NCBI GenBank assembly: GCA_002361625.1
Contig: DETL01000031.1
Coordinates: 33,113 to 44,681 of the forward strand
Direction: 5' to 3'
Length of the DNA stretch: 11,569 nucleotides
Source of the DNA: Bacteroidales bacterium UBA3289
GTDB taxonomy: Bacteria; Bacteroidota; Bacteroidia; Bacteroidales; UBA932
Shown: one piece after another, positions 5,697 to 11,569 of the stretch
How positions within the stretch are numbered: position 1 is the first letter of the stretch
Layout of the letters: each line of letters opens with the position of its first letter
Translations under genes and position numbers: made by a program
The notes under the pieces: model-generated
What the model was told of the DNA's origin: nothing
The model's database searches: none
Seen by the model: only the letters and a program-made list of their open reading frames with translations

Positions 5697-6374
5697 TTAT
5701 CTCCTGTAAGGACGCCTTCCGCCGCCCATGCCCGGACCGAAGCACCAGCTCAGGCCGAAGGCGACGTGCGAGTACTTGCCGCCGCTGTTCACGTACCACT
5801 GGTACTGGACGGACATCCGCACCCGTTCGAACAATTCCACGCCGGCGCGGGGGCTGATCACGAGGGAATGGGTCCAGTCGGACCCGCCGGCAACCGTGTT
5901 CTTCTCATACCCGAATCCGGGGCCGATCCCGATCCCGAAATAGGGATTGAATCCGGCGTAGGGAAGCATCTTGAAATCCGTCATGACAAGCGGCGCCCCC
6001 TGCCAGAACCACAGGTCGTCTCCGTACTTATTGGCGGTGTCATACGAGAGCGAGCCCTTTCCGAAGGTGGTGGAAAGCTGCAGGCCCATGTCCACGTACG
6101 GGCTCAGCCCCACGCGGTATTCGCCGAAGAAACCCACGCGGTCAGGCCGGTAGGGCTTGATGCCGTTCACTTCGCGCGTGGTGAAATGGTTCAGGGTGAC
6201 GCCGAACTCGAAGACCCCGTCCTGCATATAACCGACGCCGGGACCGGGACGGTGACCGGACCCGTAGCCGGGGCCGTATCCGTAGCCGGGCCTTCCGTAA
6301 TGTCCGGGGCCGTACTGGGCAAAGGCCGTCATCCCGAGGGCCAGTGCGACGAGGGTGATCAGCAATCTTTTCAT
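5697..6374 (-). CDS. Secreted outer-membrane beta-barrel-like protein with a Gly/Tyr-rich N-terminus
   Basis: The protein has 225 residues. Residues 1-19 form a signal peptide ending AFA before Gln20. Residues 20-48 are a low-complexity stretch of Gly, Tyr, Pro, Arg and His with YGPG-type repeats. From about 52 to 213 the sequence alternates polar and hydrophobic residues with many aromatic and glycine positions (for example VFEFGVTLNHF, MGLQLSTTF, YFGIGIGPGFGY, MSVQYQWYV, HVAFGLSWCF), typical of a small outer-membrane barrel of about eight strands. It ends in a second Gly/Arg-rich tail (GPGMGGGRRPYRR), so the last strand is not at the very C-terminus. The function is not recognisable. It lies downstream of the V-ATPase operon terminator, with no clear promoter in the 28 bases between them. 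Reading frame and export are well supported; the barrel is inferred. Confidence 0.75.
   Translation of the reverse strand: MKRLLITLVALALGMTAFAQYGPGHYGRPGYGYGPGYGSGHRPGPGVGYMQDGVFEFGVTLNHFTTREVNGIKPYRPDRVGFFGEYRVGLSPYVDMGLQLSTTFGKGSLSYDTANKYGDDLWFWQGAPLVMTDFKMLPYAGFNPYFGIGIGPGFGYEKNTVAGGSDWTHSLVISPRAGVELFERVRMSVQYQWYVNSGGKYSHVAFGLSWCFGPGMGGGRRPYRR
6234..6317 (-). repeat. Degenerate Gly-Tyr-Pro coding repeat
   Basis: Short degenerate G+C-rich units on this stretch encode repeats such as YGPGHYGRPG and GYGYGPGYGSG, at residues 20-47 of the secreted barrel-like protein. On the plus strand the word CCGTAGCCGGG occurs twice, about 20 bases apart. Such a tract could expand or contract by slippage. 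Confidence 0.55.
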
Positions 6375-6402
6375 GGCGAAATCGTTTTTTCCCCGTGAAA
6401 TA

Positions 6403-6436
6403 CAAAAAGCAAGCCAGTCTGGTGAGGGACTGGCTT
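6403..6436 (-). terminator. Intrinsic terminator of the V-type ATPase operon
   Basis: On the minus strand, AAGCCAGTC (6436-6428) pairs perfectly over 9 bases with GACTGGCTT (6419-6411), around an 8-base loop, followed by GCTTTTTG. It lies 21 bases beyond the atpK stop codon, so K is the last gene of the V-ATPase operon. Confidence 0.9.
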
Positions 6437-6457
6437 GAAGTCTGAAAGAGGGTTTTC

Positions 6458-6886
6458 CTAGAGCATGAGGGCGGCCATCACGGCGCCGACCAGACCCAGA
6501 ATCGCGTAGAATTCAGGAAGAGCGGCGTAGATGAGGGTGTTCACCATCACGTTGTGTCCCTGGGAGATGCCCACGATACCGTTGGCGCAGACCTGGCCCT
6601 GACGGATACCGGAAATCATGCACACCAGTCCCACGCTCAGTCCTATACCGAACACCAGCGGGCCGGCCACGGCGGCCTTGTTCATCAGCATGAAGAAGGC
6701 GACGAAGCCGTAGATACCCTGCGTGGACGGGAGGGCGGAGAGAATCATGTAACTACCGGAGGATTCCGGCTTTTTCTTGAGAGCGCCTTCAGCGGCATTG
6801 CCGGCGATGGTGGTGCCGATGGAAGAACCGATTCCCGACAGCGCCAGCACGAGGCCGAGTCCGAGATAACCTAAAATGAGTTCCAT
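6458..6886 (-). CDS. atpK: V-type ATP synthase subunit K (rotor ring proteolipid)
   Basis: Subunit K forms the membrane rotor ring that carries the coupling ion. The 142-residue protein has four hydrophobic segments (about 4-28, 54-80, 82-106 and 117-142), the duplicated-hairpin form of V-type rings. The ion-binding carboxylate is Glu125 in LPEFYAIL. LPSTQG (52-57) and RQGQVCANG (95-103) match the Enterococcus hirae LPGTQG and AQGKVAAAG segments, so Leu52, Thr55, Gln56, Gln96 and Glu125 correspond to the five sodium ligands of that ring. Sodium coupling is therefore plausible. The gene is last in the operon, 21 bases after atpI, with an A-rich leader that may raise its translation, as ring subunits are needed in many copies. 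A terminator follows directly. Confidence 0.95.
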   Translation of the reverse strand: MELILGYLGLGLVLALSGIGSSIGTTIAGNAAEGALKKKPESSGSYMILSALPSTQGIYGFVAFFMLMNKAAVAGPLVFGIGLSVGLVCMISGIRQGQVCANGIVGISQGHNVMVNTLIYAALPEFYAILGLVGAVMAALML

Positions 6887-6907
6887 AATGATTGGTTTTT
6901 TATTTTG

Positions 6908-8689
6908 TTATTGTTTCTTAAGCGGATTATAGTTGCGTCCGGCGGCTTCGTAGCCGGAATTCTTGAAGAACTCCAGGAAGTTCAGACGAAGCGGGTGGAC
7001 GAAGGCACCGAGCACGCACATGGCGATGTTCAGGGTGTGTCCCACGATGACGATCAGCAGGAAGGGAATCCACATCGCCCAGTTGCTTCCGTCGCCCAGG
7101 ATCATGGCTCCAATGCTGTTGAAGGCCATTCCGAGCATGCTGCCGGCCAGGCCGAGGGCATAGAGTCGAAGGTAACTCAGTACGTCACCCAGAAGTCCGG
7201 AAGCCATGTTGTAGGTGTCCCAGAGGCCGGAACCGATGTTGATGAGCGGATTCCTGTGGATGTTGTTCAGGACGAAGATTCCCAGGCAGGAAAGGACGCC
7301 CAGCACGATGATGACCCACTTGGTGGCAGCCTTGTCCAGCACGCCGGTGAGGGCGAATGCCGCTACGGCGACCCCGCCCACGATGAGCAGCGTCCAACCC
7401 CAGGTTCCCAGGGATTCCTTGAACCCTTTGGTCTTGGTCTCTTCGATCGTCTTGACGATCATGGCCAGGGAAATGTGGAGGACACCCACCACCAGCGCGA
7501 GAACCATGGTTCCGTCGTAGCCTGCGATCTTGGAAGGCAGGAACGGGAAGCCCTGGAAGATGCTCCATTGGGAGATGTCCACGGAGAAGAACGTGTGGAA
7601 CAGGAAGCCGATGACGGTGGTCGCAGCCCCGAGGGTCACGACCAGCGGGAAGAAACTCTTGAAACTGTCCACCTTCTTGAGCAGCAGGCCGATGACAATC
7701 AGGATGAGTCCGTAACCGGCATCGCCCATGCAGAAGGCGAAGAACAGCAGGAAGAAGACGGCGATGAAAGGCGTGGGGTCGAAGCCGTTGTAGGCCGGAC
7801 GGCCGTACATGTCGGTGAGGACCTCGAACATCTTCACGAACTTGTTGTTGCGGAAGCTGATGGGCGGATTGTCCTCCACCGCGGCCGCTTCCTTGAAGTA
7901 GTATTCGCCGGTCGCGTCCAGGGCCTTGGTTACGGCCTCCTCATCCTCTGCGGGCGCGTAGCCAACGAGGGTGACGAGGGTGTTCTCCGCCGCGGGGACG
8001 GCGGCCTGGGAAGCGAGATACAGGTCCAGGTCGGAGAGATTCCGCCGGGCCGCGTTCTCGATCTTTCCGCGCACGTCCTTCACGCCGGCGAGGACCGCCT
8101 TCTCCCGGTCGATATTGGCCTGGAGGGTGGCGATGCGCGTCTGGATGTCGGTGACGCTGGCCTTGGGGCCGCGCTTGAGGGCGTCCGGAAGCGGGTCTTC
8201 GCCCACGACGACGTAATAGACCTTTCCGTCCAGCTCATTGACGACCGAGAGGGCGTACTGGTCGACCCATTCGGCCTTGAAGGCCTTGGCGGGGGTGATA
8301 TGGAAATGGACCGGAATCCCGGCGTCTTCCACTGCACGGAGCTTGTCGCGGTCATACTCGCCCCAGGGCTCGCTCGCAGCCGCTTCCTTTTCGGCGGCCT
8401 GGAGCGCTTCCTCGAGTTCGGCGAGATGGTCCAGGGCGGCTTTCGCCACCTCTTCCGGGTTGCCGGTAACGGCGGTGTGCGCGAGGCCCTCCGGAATCTC
8501 CACCTTGTCCAGGGACTGCAGCAGGGCGTGCTTCCGCTCCGCGTCCGCAAGGATGGCGGCGGACTTGTCGTCGATCGGCTTCACGCTGCGGGTAATGTCC
8601 ACGAGGCCGATTTCCTGGAGCTTCTCCAGGAGGCCTTCCTGGTCCCCCTTCAGGAGGATGAAGGAGTATTTGGTCATCGGGGCAATCAT
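6908..8689 (-). CDS. atpI: V-type ATP synthase subunit I (membrane stator, a-subunit homologue)
   Basis: Subunit I provides the ion half-channels and links the stator to the membrane. It has 593 residues, slightly short for the family. Residues 1-300 are the soluble arm, with an N-terminal TKYSFILLKGDQEGLLEKLQ block and charged coiled-coil stretches near 80-105 and 180-215. The C-terminal half has about eight membrane segments from residue 304 on. The essential arginine of the half-channel is Arg508 in LSYLRLYALGLA, and the closing block VGHTLNIAMCVLGAF (549-563) and HPLRLNFLEFF (565-575) is conserved. It ends with GRNYNPL, a common ending of bacterial I subunits. The start ATG overlaps the atpD stop as ATGA, which supports translational coupling; a start at Met5 is the only reasonable alternative. 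Confidence 0.95.
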   Translation of the reverse strand: MIAPMTKYSFILLKGDQEGLLEKLQEIGLVDITRSVKPIDDKSAAILADAERKHALLQSLDKVEIPEGLAHTAVTGNPEEVAKAALDHLAELEEALQAAEKEAAASEPWGEYDRDKLRAVEDAGIPVHFHITPAKAFKAEWVDQYALSVVNELDGKVYYVVVGEDPLPDALKRGPKASVTDIQTRIATLQANIDREKAVLAGVKDVRGKIENAARRNLSDLDLYLASQAAVPAAENTLVTLVGYAPAEDEEAVTKALDATGEYYFKEAAAVEDNPPISFRNNKFVKMFEVLTDMYGRPAYNGFDPTPFIAVFFLLFFAFCMGDAGYGLILIVIGLLLKKVDSFKSFFPLVVTLGAATTVIGFLFHTFFSVDISQWSIFQGFPFLPSKIAGYDGTMVLALVVGVLHISLAMIVKTIEETKTKGFKESLGTWGWTLLIVGGVAVAAFALTGVLDKAATKWVIIVLGVLSCLGIFVLNNIHRNPLINIGSGLWDTYNMASGLLGDVLSYLRLYALGLAGSMLGMAFNSIGAMILGDGSNWAMWIPFLLIVIVGHTLNIAMCVLGAFVHPLRLNFLEFFKNSGYEAAGRNYNPLKKQ

Positions 8690-9303
8690 GACGCCGAGGC
8701 CTCCTCCTCCTCTTCCTCCGCCGCGTGGCGCTGCTTGACGATCTTCTGGGATGCCTTGGAGAGGTTCTCCTCGTCTTCCATGTACCGCTTGATCTTGCGG
8801 ATGGCCTCCTGGTAGCCCGGAATCTGGACCTTCTCGTAGAGGTTCACCTTCTGGGTGGTCTTCTTCCGCTGGTAGTCCAGGATGCGGGCCTTCTCCTTAT
8901 AGACCTCCGACTCGATGCCGAGCCGGGAGAGTTCCTTGAGGATGGCCACGCCGTCGGCGTACCAGGCGGGTTTGGTGAAGGCGTTGAACGGGCGGATCTC
9001 GTATTTGATTTCACCGAGGGCCGGTGTCTTCACGCCCGCGACCTTCGCCGTGTACAGGTCCACGTCGGTGATGGCCACGAGCCCGGGATCGAATTCGTTC
9101 CAGAGGGCGGCGAGATAGTCGTAACGGTTCAGGGCGGCTTCCAGGTCGGCAATAAGACGGTCGCTCTCCTCCTTGGCCTTCCGCACCTCCAGGCGCAGGG
9201 CGCTCTCCTTGTTCTGAAGCGTAGGGAGCGCCTTCTGCCGGACCTTGAGCTGCTTGCCCAGTTCGTTCAGCGAGGTTTTATTGTATTGAAACTTGACAGC
9301 CAT
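8686..9303 (-). CDS. atpD: V-type ATP synthase subunit D (central shaft)
   Basis: Subunit D is the long coiled-coil axle that turns inside the A3B3 head. The protein has 205 residues. The N-terminal helix (8-65) starts NKTSLNELGKQLKVRQKALP and is followed by a middle globular part. A C-terminal helix (about 118-190) contains KKTTQKVNLYEKVQIPGY, the counterpart of the conserved family motif that ends with the IP step. The last 12 residues are a poly-glutamate tail (AEEEEEEASAS), coded by a GAG/GAA run, which is not part of the usual fold. It lies 6 bases after atpB and overlaps atpI by 4 bases, so it is in the same transcript. Confidence 0.93.
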   Translation of the reverse strand: MAVKFQYNKTSLNELGKQLKVRQKALPTLQNKESALRLEVRKAKEESDRLIADLEAALNRYDYLAALWNEFDPGLVAITDVDLYTAKVAGVKTPALGEIKYEIRPFNAFTKPAWYADGVAILKELSRLGIESEVYKEKARILDYQRKKTTQKVNLYEKVQIPGYQEAIRKIKRYMEDEENLSKASQKIVKQRHAAEEEEEEASAS

Positions 9304-9309
9304 AGAAAG

Positions 9310-10629
9310 CTATTTCTTCCAGTATTTGTCGATAAGGGCCTGCTTGATGCCGGTCTCGGCCGGGCTGAAGTACTTCGCGAAGAGTTTCCAGGCGGTGTCC
9401 AGCATCTCGGTGATGGTGATGTTGACGTCGATGGCGAGGAGCTCGCGGGCGTAGTCCTTCGCGTAGGAGAGGCAGCGGAGGTCGTAGTCCGACAGGTCGA
9501 AGCCGTTCTCCAGCTTGGTCTTCGCGTTCTGCGCATCGGCATACAGGCGGACGGAGGCGTTCATGACCTGGGAGTGGTCCTCGCGGGTCTTCTTGTTCTG
9601 GACGAGCTGCTTGAGTCGGCTCAGGGAACGGAACGGGTCGATGATGACCTTGCCGGTGTCGGAATCGGCCCTGAGGAACAGCTGGCCTTCGGTGATGTAA
9701 CCTGTATTGTCCGGGATGGCGTGGGTGATGTCGCCGTCGTTCAGGGTAGTCACCGCGATGATGGTGATGGATCCTTCGGTCGGGAGCTGCACGGCCTTCT
9801 CGTAGATCTTGGCGAGGTCGGAGTACAGGGAGCCTGGCATGGAGTCCTTGGACGGGATCTGGTCCATACGGTTGGACACGATCGAGAGGGCGTCCGCGTA
9901 CAGGGTCATGTCGGTCAGGAGCACCAGGACCTTCTCATTCTTGTCCACGGCGAAGTACTCGGCGGCCGTCAGGGCCATGTCCGGCACCAGAAGGCGCTCC
10001 ACCGGAGGATTCTCCGTCGTATTGATGAAGCAGATGATCTTGTCCAGCGCGCCGGCGGCCTCGAAGGAGTGCCGGAAGAACAGGTAGTCGTCGTTGGAGA
10101 GGCCCATGCCGCCGAGGATGATCTTGTCCACGTCGGCGCGGAGGGCCACATCGGCCATCACCTGGTTGTAGGGCTGGTCCGGGTCCGCGAAGAACGGGAT
10201 CTTCTGGCCGGACACGAGGGTGTTGTTCAGGTCGATGCCGGCGATGCCGGTCGGGATGAGCTGGGAGGGCTGGCGGCGCTTGTACGGGTTCACGGACGGA
10301 CCGCCGATCTGGCGCTCCTCGCCTTCGATCTCGGGACCGCCGTCGATCGGATGGCCGTAGGCGTCGAAGAAACGCCCGGCAAGCTGGTCGGAGACCTTGA
10401 GGGTGGGCGGTTCACCGAGGAAGGTGACCTCGGCGTTCGTGGGAACGCCTTCGGTACCGGAGAAGATCTGGAGGGTCACGAGCTCGCCCTTGACGCGCAC
10501 GACCTGGGCGAGTTTGCCGGCCACCACGGCCAGTTCGTCGTTGGAGACGCCCTTCGCACGGAGCGAGACCGTCGCCTTGGTGATGGCTTCCAGCTGGGTA
10601 TAGACTCTTTGGTATGCTTTCGTTGCCAT
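9310..10629 (-). CDS. atpB: V-type ATP synthase subunit B (non-catalytic head subunit)
   Basis: B alternates with A in the hexameric head and completes its nucleotide sites from the side. At 439 residues it has a normal length. The beta-barrel domain spans about 1-75. The nucleotide-binding fold begins at IPTGIAGID (125-133). The P-loop position reads SGQKIPFFADPD (140-151) without the GKT signature, as expected for non-catalytic B. The Arg-finger segment FRSLSRLKQ is present, with Arg338 as the counterpart of Enterococcus hirae Arg350. THAIPDNTGYITEGQ (302-316) is the family signature. The C-terminal domain closes the protein. The ATG at 10629 is 4 bases after the atpA stop, and atpD starts 6 bases later. 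Confidence 0.96.
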   Translation of the reverse strand: MATKAYQRVYTQLEAITKATVSLRAKGVSNDELAVVAGKLAQVVRVKGELVTLQIFSGTEGVPTNAEVTFLGEPPTLKVSDQLAGRFFDAYGHPIDGGPEIEGEERQIGGPSVNPYKRRQPSQLIPTGIAGIDLNNTLVSGQKIPFFADPDQPYNQVMADVALRADVDKIILGGMGLSNDDYLFFRHSFEAAGALDKIICFINTTENPPVERLLVPDMALTAAEYFAVDKNEKVLVLLTDMTLYADALSIVSNRMDQIPSKDSMPGSLYSDLAKIYEKAVQLPTEGSITIIAVTTLNDGDITHAIPDNTGYITEGQLFLRADSDTGKVIIDPFRSLSRLKQLVQNKKTREDHSQVMNASVRLYADAQNAKTKLENGFDLSDYDLRCLSYAKDYARELLAIDVNITITEMLDTAWKLFAKYFSPAETGIKQALIDKYWKK

Positions 10630-10633
10630 ATGC

Positions 10634-11569
10634 TTATGCGATCATTTTGTCCACGGTTTCACGGTAGGCGGCGAAGGTCTCGCTCTGGAACTCGGAGTAG
10701 TTCATCTGGCGGAGCGTATTGATGAGGTCCTTGAAGAAGGCGCGGCACTTCTCGAAGTCCTCGAACTCGTAATCCTTGCTGCAGATGTCCAGCACGAGGT
10801 CCAGCATGTAGCGCTGGCGCTCGATGGGGCACAGGGCGTCGATGGCGTCGAACGCATCCTGCTGCAGGATGACGAAGTCCACGAGCTCGGACTTCCAGAA
10901 ATTCACGTGGTAGCTCATCGGCACGCCGTCGTCGCCGAGGATGTTGATCTGCTCGCTGGCTTCCTTGCCGCGGCGGATGAGGTTCTTCGCGGTGCGGACC
11001 TTCTCCACCCAGCCGGGCTCGACGGTCCGGTCCAGGTATTCGGCGATTTCCGGATATTCCAGGTACTTGGAGTAGGAATCCAGCGGGGAGACGGCCGGGT
11101 AGCGCTTCTGGTCGGCGCGGCTCTGCTCGAGGGCGTAGAAGCAGCGGGCGGCCTTCTTCGTGGACTCGGTCACGGGCTCCTTGAGGTTACCGCCGGCGGG
11201 GGAGACCGTCCCGATGAAGGTGACGGCACCGCGCTCGCCGTTGTTCAGGATCACCATGCCGGCGCGGGAGTAGAAGTTGGAGATGATGGAGGAAAGGTCC
11301 ACCGGGAACGCGTCGGCGCCCGGGAGCTCTTCCATACGGTTACTCATCTCACGGAGGGCCTGGGCCCAGCGGGAGGTGGAGTCCGCGAGCAGGAGGCACT
11401 TCAGGCCCATCGCCCGGTAGTACTCGCAGATGGTCATCGCGGTATAGACGGAGGCCTCACGTGCGGCGACCGGCATGTTGGAGGTGTTGCAGATGATGGT
11501 GGTACGCTCCATCAGGTGACGGCCGGTGTGCGGGTCGATGAGTTCCGGGAACTCGGTGAAGATTTCCAC
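10634..11569 (-). CDS. atpA: V-type ATP synthase subunit A (catalytic head subunit), C-terminal part
   Basis: The visible 311 codons are the C-terminal half of the ATP-hydrolysing or ATP-making subunit; the N-terminus and the P-loop lie beyond the right edge. NTSNMPVAAREASVYTAM (29-46 of the visible part), LLADSTSRWAQALREMS (60-76, including the Walker B aspartate) and EELPGADAFP (79-88) are the classic A-subunit blocks. GTVSPAGGNLKEPVTEST and YPAVSPLDSYSKY follow and agree with bacterial V-type A subunits. The frame remains open to the last base; the GTG at the edge codes for an internal valine, not a start. The gene ends 4 bases before atpB and belongs to the same operon, whose promoter and upstream genes are outside the window. 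Confidence 0.95.
   Translation of the reverse strand: MEIFTEFPELIDPHTGRHLMERTTIICNTSNMPVAAREASVYTAMTICEYYRAMGLKCLLLADSTSRWAQALREMSNRMEELPGADAFPVDLSSIISNFYSRAGMVILNNGERGAVTFIGTVSPAGGNLKEPVTESTKKAARCFYALEQSRADQKRYPAVSPLDSYSKYLEYPEIAEYLDRTVEPGWVEKVRTAKNLIRRGKEASEQINILGDDGVPMSYHVNFWKSELVDFVILQQDAFDAIDALCPIERQRYMLDLVLDICSKDYEFEDFEKCRAFFKDLINTLRQMNYSEFQSETFAAYRETVDKMIA

Noticed and set aside
6905..8815. A 636-codon open frame on the plus strand opposite atpI
   Set aside because: It is the antisense of a certain V-ATPase gene. Its protein is rich in His, Asp, Glu and Gly with no domain, a typical by-product of G+C-rich codon use.
8725..10722. A 665-codon open frame on the plus strand opposite atpD and atpB
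   Set aside because: It spans two well-identified genes and their junction, and has the same low-information composition. It is a shadow frame, not a gene.
11567..11569. GTG at the right edge as the start of subunit A
   Set aside because: The codon sits in the middle of the A subunit; the sequence around it is internal and the N-terminal half must lie outside the window.
1..11569. CRISPR array, insertion sequence, prophage or toxin-antitoxin pair
   Set aside because: I looked for regularly spaced repeats, terminal inverted repeats with a transposase, integrase or phage genes, and small paired genes. None is visible; the gene content is housekeeping and the spacing is tight.

Overview
This is a G+C-rich chromosomal segment of a bacterium from the Bacteroidota, most likely the order Bacteroidales. 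Three things support this. Four upstream regions carry the Bacteroidota sigma-factor promoter pattern (TTG, 19-20 bases, TAnnTTTG). The V-type ATPase genes run A-B-D-I-K, the order I associate with Bacteroidota and some other bacterial V-ATPase operons. The surrounding genes (anaerobic sulfatase maturase, DUF486 protein, GlmM ending in an S-N-T phosphate loop, type B L31) are common in that order. Genus cannot be read from the window. The high G+C produces very long false open frames opposite real genes.

Layout, left to right. (1) 1-1641, minus strand: tRNA-Glu(CTC), a hairpin with a T-tract, a YiiX-like permuted papain-fold protein, then an anaerobic sulfatase-maturase-type radical SAM enzyme cut by the left edge. 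(2) 1687-2064, minus: a small DUF486 membrane protein. It is divergent from (3) 2115-4594, plus: phosphoglucosamine mutase (glmM), overlapping by one base a DUF1343 (NamZ/GH171-like) protein. The divergent promoters in the 50-bp gap are interlocked. (4) 4664-4915, plus: type B ribosomal protein L31 with its own promoter, two perfect palindromes in its leader and a terminator. (5) 4976-6374, minus: a secreted Gly/Tyr-rich beta-barrel-like protein followed by an AlkZ-related protein. (6) 6403-11569, minus: the 3' part of a V-type ATPase operon, A (partial)-B-D-I-K, ending in a strong intrinsic terminator.

How the genes work together. A and B form the catalytic head of the V-ATPase, D the central shaft, I the membrane stator half-channel, and K the rotor ring. 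The K subunit keeps every residue known to bind sodium in the Enterococcus hirae ring, so sodium coupling is plausible. GlmM makes the glucosamine-1-phosphate needed for peptidoglycan and other envelope polymers. Its coupled DUF1343 partner belongs to a family of exo-N-acetylmuramidases, so the pair suggests a cell-wall amino-sugar theme, although this copy lacks a signal peptide and a hallmark motif. Most of the window is housekeeping. I see no defence system, CRISPR array, insertion sequence or prophage. The most unusual signals are the palindromes before L31, the interlocked promoters and the atypical DUF1343 protein. No stretch longer than about 70 bases lacks a gene.
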